Shown here: piece by piece, positions 46,870-58,339 of the stretch
How the letters are laid out: the number at the start of each line of letters is the position of its first letter
Numbering within the stretch: position 1 is the stretch's first letter
DNA from: Pseudeuparius sepicola
Taxonomy: Eukaryota > Arthropoda > Insecta > Coleoptera > Anthribidae
DNA length: 64,000 nt
Direction of reading: 5' to 3'
Assembly: GCA_963920635.1 (NCBI GenBank)
Contig: OY987303.1
Span: forward strand, 13,370,175 to 13,434,174
Program-made: the position numbers and the translations under genes
Notes under the pieces: model-generated
Told to the model about the DNA's origin: nothing
Database searches by the model: none
What the model saw: only the letters and a program-made list of their open reading frames with translations

Positions 46870-47310
46870 CCCTGGCAACCTTTGCCCGGCTCCTCCGCCA
46901 ATTACTCCAATCCCGGCCAGCGCCTCCGCATCGATTCGTTTACATTCAACCGGGAGCCGGATCATCAATCATACAAAGTTTCCCGATTCTTCCCGGCGAG
47001 AGACGGGGAAGCCGGCCGACCCCGGACTATCCCGAAAACGAGGTTAGAGGCGGGGAAAGATGATATATCTGCGGCGCCGACTTCATAAATTGGATTATTT
47101 TCGTATTTTCGGCGAGCGGCGACCGCCATTATCCTCAATCATTGCCCCGGGGAGTTCCTTGTTCCTTTTTACAGGCGATTTCGCCCGCTAGTTTCGCCTA
47201 AACGCCTGATTTATCGCTCGGAACGGACGCCGAATGGATTAGATGCGCCTCTAGGCGCGTTCGGCGGGATTTGGGGTCAGGAGAAGGCACGGGAACGGGA
47301 TCAATTTGAT
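46870..47310. promoter_or_regulatory. GC-rich candidate enhancer in the upstream Vsx intron
   Basis: About 440 bases of non-repetitive, GC-rich DNA in an AT-rich intron, about 3.5 kb upstream of the homeobox exon. TAATC/GATTA cores of the Otx/bicoid (K50) type occur at GGATTAT (about 47091) and GGATTAG (about 47236), with GATTAG (about 47307) and CTAATC (about 47346) just beyond. Frames are open on the plus strand but show no family match. Function inferred from composition, motifs and position. Confidence 0.4.
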
Positions 47311-47567
47311 TAGTGTTTTACATGGTTTCGTAAGTCAAATACAACTAATCAAGCTCGATAAGTCAAGTGCGATAGTTTTATTACACCAATGATCTATATA
47401 CCTAGATCCAAAATCCAATATACAACTTCGTCCTCAACATTTTGTTCTGCAGAGTTGCAACTTCCCTAATGTGATAAATAATGAAAGCACTTATTTCTTA
47501 CAATGTAAATATAGCAAAGTCATCAGAGATATGTATATAATTATGTTAATATTATCTCTTCATTATA

Positions 47568-49092
47568 CAGGGTGTCCCGAAATTAGCCTGCCATAATTTA
47601 CCAGCGTGTTCTACGACCTAAAAAAACGAAAAAAGTTCCTATAAACATGGCCTTGAAAATGCCCCCTAATGGGGCTATAGCCCCCGAAAAGGGCAGTTTC
47701 ACAAACGGGTTTCTATAAATATTTGCAGAACGAACAAAGATAAAATTCTGAAATTTGGTATGTGATGTACCTGTGAGATTTGACATTTACCGAGGTAGCG
47801 AGAGTTAAACATTCTTAATCATAGGCGTCCCAAATGGGGGGGTTCAGGAGTTAAAATTACCCCAAAATTTTTTTGTATACTTTTTTCCAGATTTCTTGCA
47901 AAATTATGAAAGTTGAAGGTATTCTACGAAGAAAAGGTGCTCTTGTTGAACTTCGATAGCATGCATGGTTTTCGAGTAAACTCGTTTTGAGAATTTTTTG
48001 CAGAGTGCCATGAAAATGCCTATTAGAAATTAGCCTGCCATAATTTACCACCACCTTTTTTGGTACAAAAAAATTAAAAAAGTTCCTATAAACATGGCCT
48101 CAAAAAAGTCCCCTAAGGGGGCTATAGCCCCCCCCCCAATAGACACTTTAGCAAACGGTTTTTTCTAAATATTTCCAGAACGAACAACGATCAAATTATG
48201 AAATTTGGTGTGTGATATACCTGTGAGATTTGACGTTTACTGAGGTAGAGATAGTTTGACATTCTTCATCATAGGCGTCCCAAATAAGGGGGGTCTGCTG
48301 TGTTCTCTGCATTTTCAGCCAATTTGCGGAAATTTGCGTTGTAAAATTACTGTTAATTACTCTTTGGTCCATTTGTCCCTTTGTAAACTCAATCAGTGTA
48401 CTGTAATACTTTGCATGTCATAAGTGGGCGGGAACTTACCGCGTGACGTAATTGCGCAGAAGGGAACGAAATTGAGGCGGCTAAATATCATATCTCTCTT
48501 TTGTTGTATCATGCATTTCGGGTGCTATAGCCCTCTTAGGGGGCATTTTTGAGGCCATGTTTATAGGAACTTTTTCATTTTTTGGGTCGCAGAACACGCT
48601 GGTAAAATATCGCAGGCTAATTTATTTTCTAATACGCATTTTCATGGCCCTCTGCAAAAAAATTTCAATACGATTTTACTCGAAAGCGGTGCAGCTATCA
48701 AAGTTCGACAAGAGCACCATTTTTTCGTAGAATACCCTGAAATTTTATAATTTCGCAATAAATTTAGGGAAAAAGCACATACAAAAAATTTAGGGCATTT
48801 TTAACCATTTAACCCCCCCCCCCCCATTTAGGACGCCTATGATTAAAAATTTCTAACTATCGCTATCTCGGCAAATGTCAAATCTCACAGGTACATCACA
48901 TACCAAATTTCATAATTTTATCTTTGTTCGTTCTGGAAATAGTTAGAAAAAACCGTTTGTGAAACTGCCCTTTCGGGGGCTATAGCCCCATTAGGGGGCA
49001 TTTTTGAGGCCATGTTTATAGGAACTTTTTTCATTGTTTTAGGTCCTAGAATACGCTGGTAAATTATGGCAGGCTAATTTCGGGTCACCCTG
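47568..49092. repeat. 1.5-kb palindromic element (CAGGGTGTCCCG ends, TA flanks)
   Basis: Starts CAGGGTGTCCCGAAATTAGC and ends GCTAATTTCGGGTCACCCTG, with TA outside each end. Long arms share GTTCCTATAAACATGGCC and GGGGCTATAGCCCC. A second, nested inverted pair of the same terminal block (about 48026-48060 and 48600-48625) shows a duplication of the end inside the element. A run of 13 C occurs at 48814-48826. It sits inside a 66-bp tandem array. Non-coding. Confidence 0.85.
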
Positions 49093-49095
49093 TAT

Positions 49096-49205
49096 AATCA
49101 TATATCATATTATAATTGGTAATATTAAAATATATAATTATGTTAATATTATCTCATCATCAATCATATATCATATTATAATTGGTAATATTAAAATACA
49201 CATGT
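49096..49205. repeat. 66-bp tandem duplication
   Basis: AATCATATATCATATTATAA onward (49096-49133) repeats at 49162-49199 with a 66-bp period. The linking segment AATTATGTTAATATTATCTC (about 49136) also occurs just left of the palindromic element (about 47539), showing that the element landed inside this array. Confidence 0.8.
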
Positions 49206-50499
49206 TGAAAATATATTAAATTATGTACTAAGCGCCTGGTTGCATACAAGGAAAACTGGGGCAAGCGTAATAGATATGGCAACGGCAACGACGCTGCAGG
49301 ATCGAACGTCTGTTTCTTTACAGACGCCTTGTTGTAGTGCGCGCCGGGTACAGGTTAAAAACGCTAATAAACTCTTTACATTTGTTTAACTATCAACCTA
49401 TTATAGTGAATAGTGATGGGGCGCTTAAAATGCGTCGTGTGTGGTGGAACTTTCAACTGGTGGGCGATATATTTACGGATCATCTGTGCACCACTACAGG
49501 GTCTTTGTTTTGATATTTTATTGTATATCAACGTGGCTTACAATGCCATTTGAATGGGTCATCTAGGTATATACAGATCATTGTATTACACTTTGTTAAA
49601 AAAATTAAACTAGTCTAGTTGATAGGGATATTATCCAGTGGCGTCTCGTGTCTGTTTTACCAGGGGAGGTAGCCTAATACCATATTATAAAATCGAGGGG
49701 TCGTATTAAAAAATAATTTGTAATAAAACTGCATTTTTTATATGAAAATTAAGTCTTATTTTTAAGTTGTGTGAAAATTTAAATAAACGAAACTTTTGCA
49801 TCCCGCGTATAACTTTGGAATGTTGCATCTTGCACAATAGAAGCTTTGCATATCTACTATTGAAGTTATGGATAAACATAGAGTAAGATGTTAGGAATCG
49901 AATCGTTTTTGCAAAATTCGATTTATTTATAGATTCGTGTCAAAATTTACATAATGACCATACTGACGTAATAAAGTCTTTTTTCAATAATGATGTGTTA
50001 TATCCTCGGCTACTGGAATAATAATTATTATTTATCGTCCTCAGACAGTTTTAGTTGGCTGGGACACACATAATAACAAAGGACATGGTATATAGATATA
50101 CCGATATACGAGAGGGTGTATAGGTTTACATATTGTTAGCTTACTTTTGTAACACAATATTTGCCAACCAATATACACTTCAAAAGCTAAGTGTCTATTA
50201 GTAACAGCTACTTCTTGGCGTCTGTTTTGAGAGCGCGGGTGTTTAGTTCTCACAGAAACCCGTAGATATTTTATTGGGTTTCGTATTTCTACAATTTTCT
50301 GGCAAATTTCCCATACCGCTACTTTTGCCTTAGATTGATAAATTGTAGTTTAACTTCAAGAAGTTCTGTACGCTTTTGAGCAGTAAGAAGTACCTAGATA
50401 TAGCCCTATAGAGGATGAAATTTGTTTGAAAATTTTACCCATTCTGGCAAGATTATACCCTCTTATTATTTTTATTTACCGGGAAGAACTTTTGAAGCA
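49206..50499. other. Intronic non-coding DNA
   Basis: No gene recognised. A transposon-end-like CCAGTGGCGTCTCGTG lies near 49637. A short hairpin CGTCTGT/ACAGACG is at about 49307-49326. Confidence 0.4.
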
Positions 50500-50830
50500 T
50501 TATTTTTTTATTTATCTTTGTGGAAAATGATTTATCTCTGGCTTCGCCGTTGCTGTGACTAATTCCCGTTCCGGGATTACTTAAAGGGGGAAATCGAATG
50601 ACTGGGATCCGGGCACGCCGCCGGCTTGACAAGGTTATTTGAGGCGCTTGTAATAACGAATTACCGATCGAATCAATCAGACCATTTATCGACGTTTCAA
50701 CGAGACACTTGCCGAATTATCGGATATGCTACAGTTCACGAACGGAGTGCGATACGGAAATTTACGGATCTATCAGATTTTTTAGTGATACGGGATACCT
50801 CAAAAAAGGCAATTCAAGCGTTCTATTTTG
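50500..50830. promoter_or_regulatory. Candidate cis-regulatory island with inverted K50 sites
   Basis: Relatively GC-rich, non-repetitive stretch. TAATTCCCGTTCCGGGATTA (50560-50579) is an almost symmetrical pair of Otx/bicoid-type sites. Further homeodomain-type cores follow (CGAATTACC, GAATCAATCAG). The 69-codon frame on the plus strand has no family resemblance. Regulatory role is inferred only. Confidence 0.35.
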
Positions 50831-51081
50831 AATGAAGTAGGTTTATTTCTACTAAATAGTAATCTATAGGTATACCTTACTCCGAGCTATCACACAGAAA
50901 AATCTAAAAACTGCACATAAATGAAAGGGAATCAGAGCTGGCGTTCGACACCATAACAAATCCACATCGCGTGACGACCGGTTCCCGGCGGTAGCGGCAT
51001 TGCCGACTTGTCGTGGCTTGGCGCAATTCTTTACATAATATAAACAAAGTATATCTTATTTAAATAAGACCTATTAGTCCA

Positions 51082-52202
51082 AGAGCCGGCCGCATGATTT
51101 CAACTCCCAATATAAGCTTATAGAATAAGATGATATGTAAAATGAGTATATTTCTTTACTTGAAGCGAGTAGGTTGCCTCAGATAATATAGGCCCGATCA
51201 TTGTTATTTAAAGAAGTTGTGGATAATTTTTAATTTTTTAATAGGTACAACCCGTCCCACGAAGATAGGTATTTACTATTTTTTCGCAAAAAGTCTTTTT
51301 AAATTCGAAGTGCCGTTCTAAAAATTGAAGAAGATGGTAAATTTCTTAATTGGGTCTATTACTTTCCTCGAATACCAAAAGAAACCTCGAAAATCCGATA
51401 TTTAACCAAATTTCCCGACTGCCGATTTCCAAGTTTAGGGAAACCGGACGGCTGTAGAATTAGCGAAATTGACGGGAAATCCTTGTCTTATAAATTGCGT
51501 GTTTTTTCTCATTTTTTAATTTTTCGGGGGCACCGGAAACATCTGCACCTCACCTGAAGACTTGAGGGAAGCTTTAAAAATTCCGACCCCAGAGCCCCGA
51601 GCCGAAATAACTTAGCTGTAGCTCGGCGAAAAAGGGCAATTTCTGACAGTTTACGAACTTTGGCTTTTAGGTGACGGGAAATGCCGGCCAATCACATAAA
51701 AAAAGATGCGTCCCACCTGTGTTGGTCGTTTTTTTCGCCGAAAATCCTTAATAACTCGAAAACGAGAAATAATTTACCTGGAAAAGTTTCTTTAAATATG
51801 TTGACCCGTTCTCCGACCATCTCGCCGTACCATCAGATCCCCCGAAAAACGCGTTTGAAAAATATTTTTCCCGTGCATCAAGCGGTATATGGCACTGGCT
51901 GTATAGCGGGACTTCGCACACAACTCGCGTCCCCGAGGTCCATACTTGCCCCCGTCTTTCGCGCCGTATTTATAATAGCGGAGGATTTTCGGGGCTCCGA
52001 AAATACGCCTATCGCATTTTTAAAGGACCAGGGGACCCTTATTTATTGTTGCTCCATGGGCCTTCTTTCCGATGGTACCTATTTTGTTCTATAATCACAT
52101 GAGAGTAGATTTGCCTAAAAATTGACCGCAACTTCTTTAAATAACAATGATCGGGCCCATATAAATTGAGGCAACCTATTACTCGCTTCTGCAGCCGGCT
52201 CT
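51082..52202. mobile_element. Element with about 75-bp inverted ends
   Basis: The left end AGAGCCGGC ... AAGCGAGTAGGTTGCCTCA ... CCCGATCATTGTTATTTAAA is mirrored by TTTAAATAACAATGATCGGG ... TGAGGCAACCTATTACTCGC ... GCCGGCTCT on the right. The left arm has about 75 extra bases after the first block. The interior is GC-enriched and includes the dispersed module at 51520-51665. A 137-codon plus frame (51681-52094) has no recognisable domain and is probably chance. Confidence 0.65.
51520..51665. repeat. Dispersed repeat module, copy 2
   Basis: Inverse copy of the module at 45470-45600. It keeps a 6-bp stem CCGAGC/GCTCGG (51597-51602, 51621-51626) in a pairing register shifted from that of copy 1. 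Confidence 0.65.
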
Positions 52203-54364
52203 CGTACTATATTATTATGCCACGTAACCAAAACACTAAAGTAAAAATTTTAAGTTAGTTAATAGTTGAATTGTTCTCTATTCTAATAATGTTTTAAATG
52301 TTTCAATGAATAGTAGGTACGCGGTTTTTTGTTTATATACCCAAGATTGTAGGAAGTGTTTGTTCTAAAATGACTTTTTCTATAAATTGTCAAAAACCGC
52401 GGATAGCCTATATAAAGTAAATATAAGTGGCAATACAACAAAGGTTTGCATCAGTAAACATTTTGGATACGAGGTAGATTAAAAAATGTCAAAATAACTC
52501 AAGAGTAAAGTACCTTTATTTTTTAAATAAATACGGTAAAAAGTTACATACAAAAGTTGTTTGGAATCAAAGTATGTCAGATTTAAAGTCACAGCCACCT
52601 AGTAAAAAAAGAAATTTAACTTTTTTGTTTTTTTTTTTCGACCACCCTGTGTTAAAAAAAAAATACCGCAAGCGCAACGTATTATCGGGTAACACATGAA
52701 TTTGCTACTAAACTTTAATTTTGTCCGTTTAGCAGCTAGAAATTTAAATTAATCGAAATCAGAGTTTAAAAATATCAAATTTTTGTGTCCAACTTTCTGC
52801 CGGTCACTATATAAAAATAATAAATAAGGAAACATATATATGGTCTTAGAGTTAAGCCAAAGGTCATAATATTGGTTTAGCTTAAATTGGTCCTAATAGG
52901 AATCCGCATTTTTCCATTTCCAAGCTAAATATATTAGAATTAAGGTTTGCGGAAAAGGTCAATTAAAGCTTTAATAGGCTAGTTCTCTTCCAAATTTCCA
53001 AATAAGCGAAAAATACAAAGATGTCACAGGGAAATGTAGGAAATAATGCATAAAGCTTATATATATACTTTTTCGTGTTAATGTCCTTAACAATTTATGT
53101 AGGCTGCGGGCTTCAATATAAAATATACAAGGTATTTTCCTGTGGGCCATCTCAAAATGCTGAATTTTTATGAATTTTTTTTTTTTAGTTCTTATATTTT
53201 ATTTTTTTACAAAACGCCAACCAACAAATAAAAAACAATTTAATATATTGGACCTTTCTCAATAAACTCACTGTCTAAGATGATACATTTTCTGCGCGTT
53301 TCCTGTTGTGGCACACCATAGCCATCTTAACTCATAATATGGATTTATTGACTGGCAAGCATGTGTATTTTTTAGAATTAGTTCGCTTATAGTGTCAGGG
53401 AAGGTATTGATATACACGATTTTTGACCCGTATAAAGTTTCAAAAATTCAACATTTTGAGTTGGCATAAAGAAGAACACATTGTAATTTTTTTCTTGGAT
53501 ATTTTCACATTAACACTGTGAGCGGTCCTGTTGATAACTCAATTGTTTCGACTCGCCAGATGCTTTTAAAATTCCTATTTTACTCAACTTTGACTTCCTC
53601 CAGAATGCGTGTCCTGATTAATTCAGAGGTGTCAGAGACTGTATTTTCAAACAAAAAAATGCCCCTATTGCCAGGGTACAGCTCCGGTGAAAGATAAACA
53701 TATTCTTTAATCATCAACAAAGATTACGGTATCTAAGTAAATCACTTTGAATAAAGAACACCAGGAAGGAGCAAATTTGGGCTCAACGCTCGACCGGGAC
53801 AATCTCTGCAAATGGCGGGATACCGTTTCCGTTTTTACAGTGGCGCCTTTGAGTTTTTTTCGACCAACTAATCGAGGCAGAGATCCTCATTTTTCGTGAA
53901 ATCAGTACCTACAAAACATGCACAAAATTATAATACCTTTACGTATGTCTTTAAGTTTAGGAATCCTTGATAATACAGCAATTCTAATTTTAAATTTCGA
54001 TGTATGAAGAAGTAGGCACCTACACAAACGCCTATGCCACTTTGGTGCATGGCCTCAAAAGTTAATTTAAATTGCAAAATTACTTACCGATGGATTACTA
54101 TTCTCAAACACTTTAGTTTTGGCGGTCAGGGAACTGCCACAAGCCGCATAGCTAAGCATACTAACTCGAAAAATATCTAAATACCACATACTGACACCTA
54201 CCATCGTGTCAGATACCAAAATATTTTGTCAAAACTTGGTTACTACTCAGGACGTTTTCCGTCTCACGTATTTTATAATAAACATAGAGCTTTGACTCCT
54301 TCCCGGGATTCTTTATTCAAAGGTAAATCATGAAAATTTTCTAGTGTATAATAGAGTAAAGCTT
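52203..54364. other. Intronic non-coding DNA with foldback relics
   Basis: No gene. Contains an inverted pair at 53148-53466 (CTCAAAATGCTGAATTTTT / AAAAATTCAACATTTTGAG). At about 53520-53640 lies a diverged relative of one arm of the 56370-57560 element (GGTCCTGTTGATAACTC, CTCAACTTTGACTTCC). Confidence 0.45.
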
Positions 54365-54790
54365 ATTCATTCAATGCGGTGTACGCTCGCGTGCCGCAAA
54401 TTCGGTCGAAATTAACACGGTAGACGAGCGCTGGAACTGAGGGCGAATCGCACAGGACCTTCGTTCCGCCGGTAATGAAATAAATGTCAATAACATTCGG
54501 GGGGGAGGCGCACAAAAAGGCGTAATTTTGTAGCACAATGAAAGCGATTAGCCCCCGTCGCGATTCGCTACAGAATTAATTAACAAATTAAATTAGAAAT
54601 TAACTCGTCCGGGTTGGCTGGGCGCGCGGGGGGGAGCGGGGCGGCGCGGAAAGGGGAGAACCTGAGGGACGCTGGGGGAGAGGGGGGGCATGGGAAGGGG
54701 GAGAGACAATCGATGCGCCGGCGTTTTGGGTAACCAGACGCTGTATGGGACTTTGGAGTTGGATTTTGTACACACACATAAATATGTGCC
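54365..54790. promoter_or_regulatory. GC-rich island with homeodomain sites and a G-quadruplex motif
   Basis: Non-repetitive island in the upstream Vsx intron. GAATTAATTAACAAATTA (54573-54590) gives a dense set of ATTA cores. Beside it a G-rich strand has runs of 5, 7, 3 and 5 G at 54674-54701 with 2-3-base loops, meeting the canonical quadruplex pattern. Proline/arginine-rich frames on the minus strand are explained by the base composition. Candidate enhancer; unproven. Confidence 0.35.
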
Positions 54791-54899
54791 ATCTACGTAG
54801 GAATAAGAACGTTGACTTTAAATATTTCAGTCAACGCTAAGAACTATTCAGCTATTTTATCGCAGCTTTTAGACTTTTTGAACAAAAATAACACAATTT

Positions 54900-55110
54900 T
54901 TGTGCGCTTTAATTTTTTAGCAGTTTTTCATTGTGAACAAGTTTTCTTAATAACGTTTTGTCGTAAAACCTACAAAAAGGGCACTTTTCTAAAAGAAAGT
55001 GAAAATGGCAAAAAATCAAAGTAGCCTGGACTTTCGACCGACTCAGTTTTTCATTTTGCAACAAGTTTCCTTAATAACATTTTGTCGTAAAATCTATAAA
55101 AAGGACACTT
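54900..55110. repeat. Diverged copy of the 30731-31316 module
   Basis: Two tandem copies of a TTGTGAACAAGTTTTCTTAA / GCAACAAGTTTCCTTAATAA block, each followed by CATTTTGTCGTAAAA-type sequence and a CACTTT box. Confidence 0.6.
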
Positions 55111-55543
55111 TACTGATATAGAAAACAAGTTTCTTCATTATTTACAAGGCTTACATGATTTTCGAAACTAAAAAAATTATGTCAATTAGTTTCAAACCAA
55201 GCAGGGCTGATCCCCAGAAGCTCAAATATCAACTAGTTTTTTTTTTATATTTAGACCTTATGTGGACTCAATCCGGGGACACACTGTAGTAGAAAATATA
55301 TTTTTCTCTAAAACAAATTTACACTCGAAAATCTCGCGACAAGCTTTTATATCATATACAATTACAATTGTATAATATAACAAAATGATGGGTTTGCTTT
55401 GGTTTTATTTATTTCAAAGTTTATTTTCTTCTTTCTCAGAGCATTTAAATAAAAGCATGTTTTTAAAAATGTTTTTTTGCTATTAATTTTTATTATTCTA
55501 TTTTATTTAATTTTTATTATTTTATTATAATTTTTATTATTCT

Positions 55544-55927
55544 TTATTTTTTGCTGGACATGTTTCTAAGTCTGTTCATTTCAATAATTAATTCGTCATT
55601 GTTATTGCTCACTCGCTTGCCTGTTAATTTACTACAATCTAGTTTTTCTGCAAGGAGACCTTCTAGTAACTTGATCCTACTTAAAGCCACACATGCTTGG
55701 GCCAGCAGAAAAAGAGCTTTGAGCTTTGAGCCTAAATAGACAAGGGCATGGTCGACAGTACTATGCTGCATTTTGTGTAGGTAATGTGCAAGTCCAGCAT
55801 AATATAAACGTAAACGGGCTATTATAATTGAATGCGTATACACAATAATTTCGTGTCTATCCTGTTCACTATATCCACCATTGAGGAGTTCCCTCGCTGG
55901 GAGCCAACCCTGGAGTGCAGCAGCCAT
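55544..55927 (-). CDS. Unrecognised 127-residue open frame, possible retrocopy or captured fragment
   Basis: An uninterrupted minus-strand frame from ATG to TAA with composition unlike its AT-rich surroundings (leucine- and alanine-rich, few Phe/Asn). Residues 12-95 look like a series of amphipathic helices (ARELLNGGYSEQDRH, IIARLRLYYAGLAHYL, LKALFLLAQACVALSRIKLL); the C-terminus is basic (MNRLRNMSSKK). I do not recognise the family. The stop overlaps AATAAA and is followed by about 60 bases made almost only of A and T in AATAAAAATTA-like repeats, as after a reverse-transcribed copy or a LINE tail. It lies beside the AAGATGGCGG repeat at 55940-56215. It could be a partial host gene, a transposon domain, or chance. 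Confidence 0.35.
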   Translation of the reverse strand: MAAALQGWLPARELLNGGYSEQDRHEIIVYTHSIIIARLRLYYAGLAHYLHKMQHSTVDHALVYLGSKLKALFLLAQACVALSRIKLLEGLLAEKLDCSKLTGKRVSNNNDELIIEMNRLRNMSSKK

Positions 55928-55939
55928 CAGAAAGCAAGA

Positions 55940-56215
55940 AAATTAATCCGCCATCTTGGAGCGGCGGCCATATTGAATTAATGCATTGTTATTAAGTTTA
56001 TCGTTTTCTACTCTTCAAGTCCTTTCATTTGATACCCATATTGAGGGGGTTGTAAAGAAAATAGGTAAGTCGACATCTTTTAGTGGCGGCTATTTTGAAA
56101 GTATTGCACTATTGAGTATTGCATATTATATTGTCACCAGAAGTAAAGGTGAATGCAAAATTTTAGCTCAACCCTCAAGAAGTGGTTCATTGCAATTTAG
56201 GTAAATACAATTTTT
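55940..56215. repeat. Inverse copy of the AAGATGGCGG repeat
   Basis: Contains CCGCCATCTTGGAGCGGCGG and GGCCATATTGAATTAATGCA, then a second decayed unit (GACATCTTTTAGTGGCGGC). It matches 6180-6470 in reverse, including the TTTCATTTGATACCCATATT spacer. Confidence 0.65.
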
Positions 56216-56369
56216 AAATTGTAAAAATTTGCCAACATTTTGTTGACACTATAAATGTATAATTATTCAGTAAAATTTGAATGTGAAATTTTTATTTTTC
56301 GAATTAGGTGTTTTGTGGTAATTTCAACGTAGTAAAAGCACGATCTAAAAATAGCACAAGTGGCGCCCT

Positions 56370-57560
56370 CTGTGAGATATACTTTTAAGTGTATACAAAT
56401 CGATAAAAATGTATTTTGTGAGATATTTTCAAAAACCTTTTTTGTTCGAAAAAAACGCTTCTTTGACGTTTTTACTTTTGTTAAAATGCAAATCCAGGGA
56501 CGGCTACGATTTTTTTTATACCCCGATTTTCACAAAACCATTTAGCGATTTTTTTATTTAAAATCTGACACAACAGCGTTAATCAGGACACCCCAAAACC
56601 CCCATCTACTAAATTTGAACAAAAAATGTAGAGGGTGTTCGGTTCTACACCGTGTTAAATTTGAGCAAAATAGGGACTTCAAAGGCACCTGGCGAGTCAA
56701 GCGGGCCATGGAATTATTTCAAAACAGTGGAAGAATTAACAGGACCACCCAAAGTGTTGATGGAAGAAATTGCAAGAAGAAATATACAGGATGTTTTTCT
56801 CTACAGCATCTCAAATTTCCGATTTTTCTTTCGAATTTTATGCTGGTCAAGTTGGCCAAAAATTAAGATTAACAGAACTGTCAAATTTATTGAATTGACT
56901 TGTTTTTAATTTCCATGGCAGATATGATTTTTGCGAATATTTTTATTAAGAATTTAAACTGTCTGGACAGATTTTTTAAAATTATTACCTAACAAAAACT
57001 AGAATATTGTTCGTAAACACAAGGGAAATGACTGAATGACTCTTTATATTTTTTTAATTCTATTTATTTTACATTTAGTAACATTGTTTCAATAATCCAA
57101 GGCAAACTTGACCAGCATAAAATTCGAAAAAAATCGGAAATTTGAGACGCTGTAGAGAAAAACATCCTGTATATTTCTTCTTGCAATTTCTTCCATCAAC
57201 ACTTTGGGTGGTCCTGTTAATTCTTCCACTGTTTTGAAATAATTCCATGGCACGCTTGAATCGCCAGGTGCCTTTGAAGTCCCTCTTTTGCTCAACTTTA
57301 ACACGGTGTAGAACCGAACACCCTCTATATTTTATTATTTATTCTGTTGTGTCCGATTTTAAATAAAAAAATCGCTAAATGGTTTTTGTGAAAATCGGTG
57401 TAAAAAAAAATCGTAGCCGTCCCTGGATTTGCATTGGACAAAAGTAAAAACGTCGAAAGAAGCGTATTTTGAAGACTTTTCGAACAAAAAAAGGTTTTTG
57501 AAAATATCTCACAAAATACATTTTTTATCGATTTGTATACACTTAAAAGTAGATACCCTG
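56370..57560. repeat. 1.2-kb palindromic element
   Basis: Arms of about 480 bases mirror each other: GTGTATACAAATCGATAAAA / TTTTTATCGATTTGTATACA at the outside, TGCAAATCCAGGGACGGCTA / CGTCCCTGGATTTGCATT, and GACCAGCATAAAATTCGAAA at the inner edge of the right arm. TACCCTGTATG just right of the right arm looks like its terminus; the left terminus is replaced by GTGGCGCCCTCTGTGAGATA, a block also in 58678-59823. Twin frames on the two strands are one arm read twice. Confidence 0.85.
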
Positions 57561-58000
57561 TATGTAGAAATCGACATTTTCACCTTATTCTTGATTATTT
57601 TGGAAGAATTTCAAAAAAGAACTTCAAGTACCTATTTCAGTCAACAAGCGATGTTGTATGACAAACTCACATTTTTTTAGCATAAGGTACCCGCACAGGG
57701 ATTTTTTTTTTTGAAGCATAATTGTGTCACCCTGAATATGTTATTAGTTATTTACATTGGAGGATGCTTTTTGACCGAACAGTTGCTAGTACCTACCTCC
57801 AAGACCAAAAAAGAGACTACGCATCGTGTGATGTATTAAATTTTTTATGCTACTGACGGTACATTGAATTAAACTTTAAATACACTATGGAATAGATTGT
57901 GAGAAATAATCTTCATAATAACCCTCGTAATAACCATTGTTCAATTACTAAAAATGATAAACAGTAATAAATATAAGAGGAAGAATGCAAAAAAATCGGG
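57561..58000. other. Intronic non-coding DNA
   Basis: No gene recognised. A transposon-end-like GTGTCACCCTG lies near 57724. The T7 run on the minus strand at 57990-57996 is the terminator of the tRNA-like unit. Confidence 0.4.
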
Positions 58001-58074
58001 CTTTGTGTGGGACTCGAACCCGAGACCTACGATTTACTAGTCGTGTACTGCTCTAATGCTGCGCTAAGTAAATA
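58001..58074 (-). pseudogene. tRNA-like Pol III unit (degenerate tRNA or SINE head)
   Basis: On the minus strand the sequence has an A box TAGCGCAGCATTAGAGC, a perfect B box GGTTCGAGTCC, a central CTAGTAA like a tRNA-Thr(AGU) anticodon loop, and seven T just beyond the 3' end. The acceptor stem pairs poorly, the T stem has two mismatches and the anticodon stem pairs only with an abnormal loop, so it is unlikely to be a working tRNA. No SINE body or second copy is visible. Confidence 0.55.
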
Positions 58075-58339
58075 CTTATCGATTTTAGTCTATTAGGCCA
58101 CTCTTAATTGACACTGGGTAAATATTTACAATGTGTAAGCTTGTCTACAAAACGGGGACCGCGCCCTGTCAAATAATCTATATCTGTTTTATTTCAAAAT
58201 GATATCATCATATCAATTCCCATAATTTCAATGTAAAGATGAATTTTTTGCTTATTATAAACCAAGAGGGATGTTTTTGGCAGACAAAGGATAGTTTTGT
58301 TGCAACGGATTATTCTTTAAGGTTGGCATTTCTACGAAA

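Noticed and set aside
51681..52094. 137-codon plus-strand frame
   Set aside because: Lies within the inverted-repeat element and across a dispersed module; no domain, signal or conserved motif is visible.
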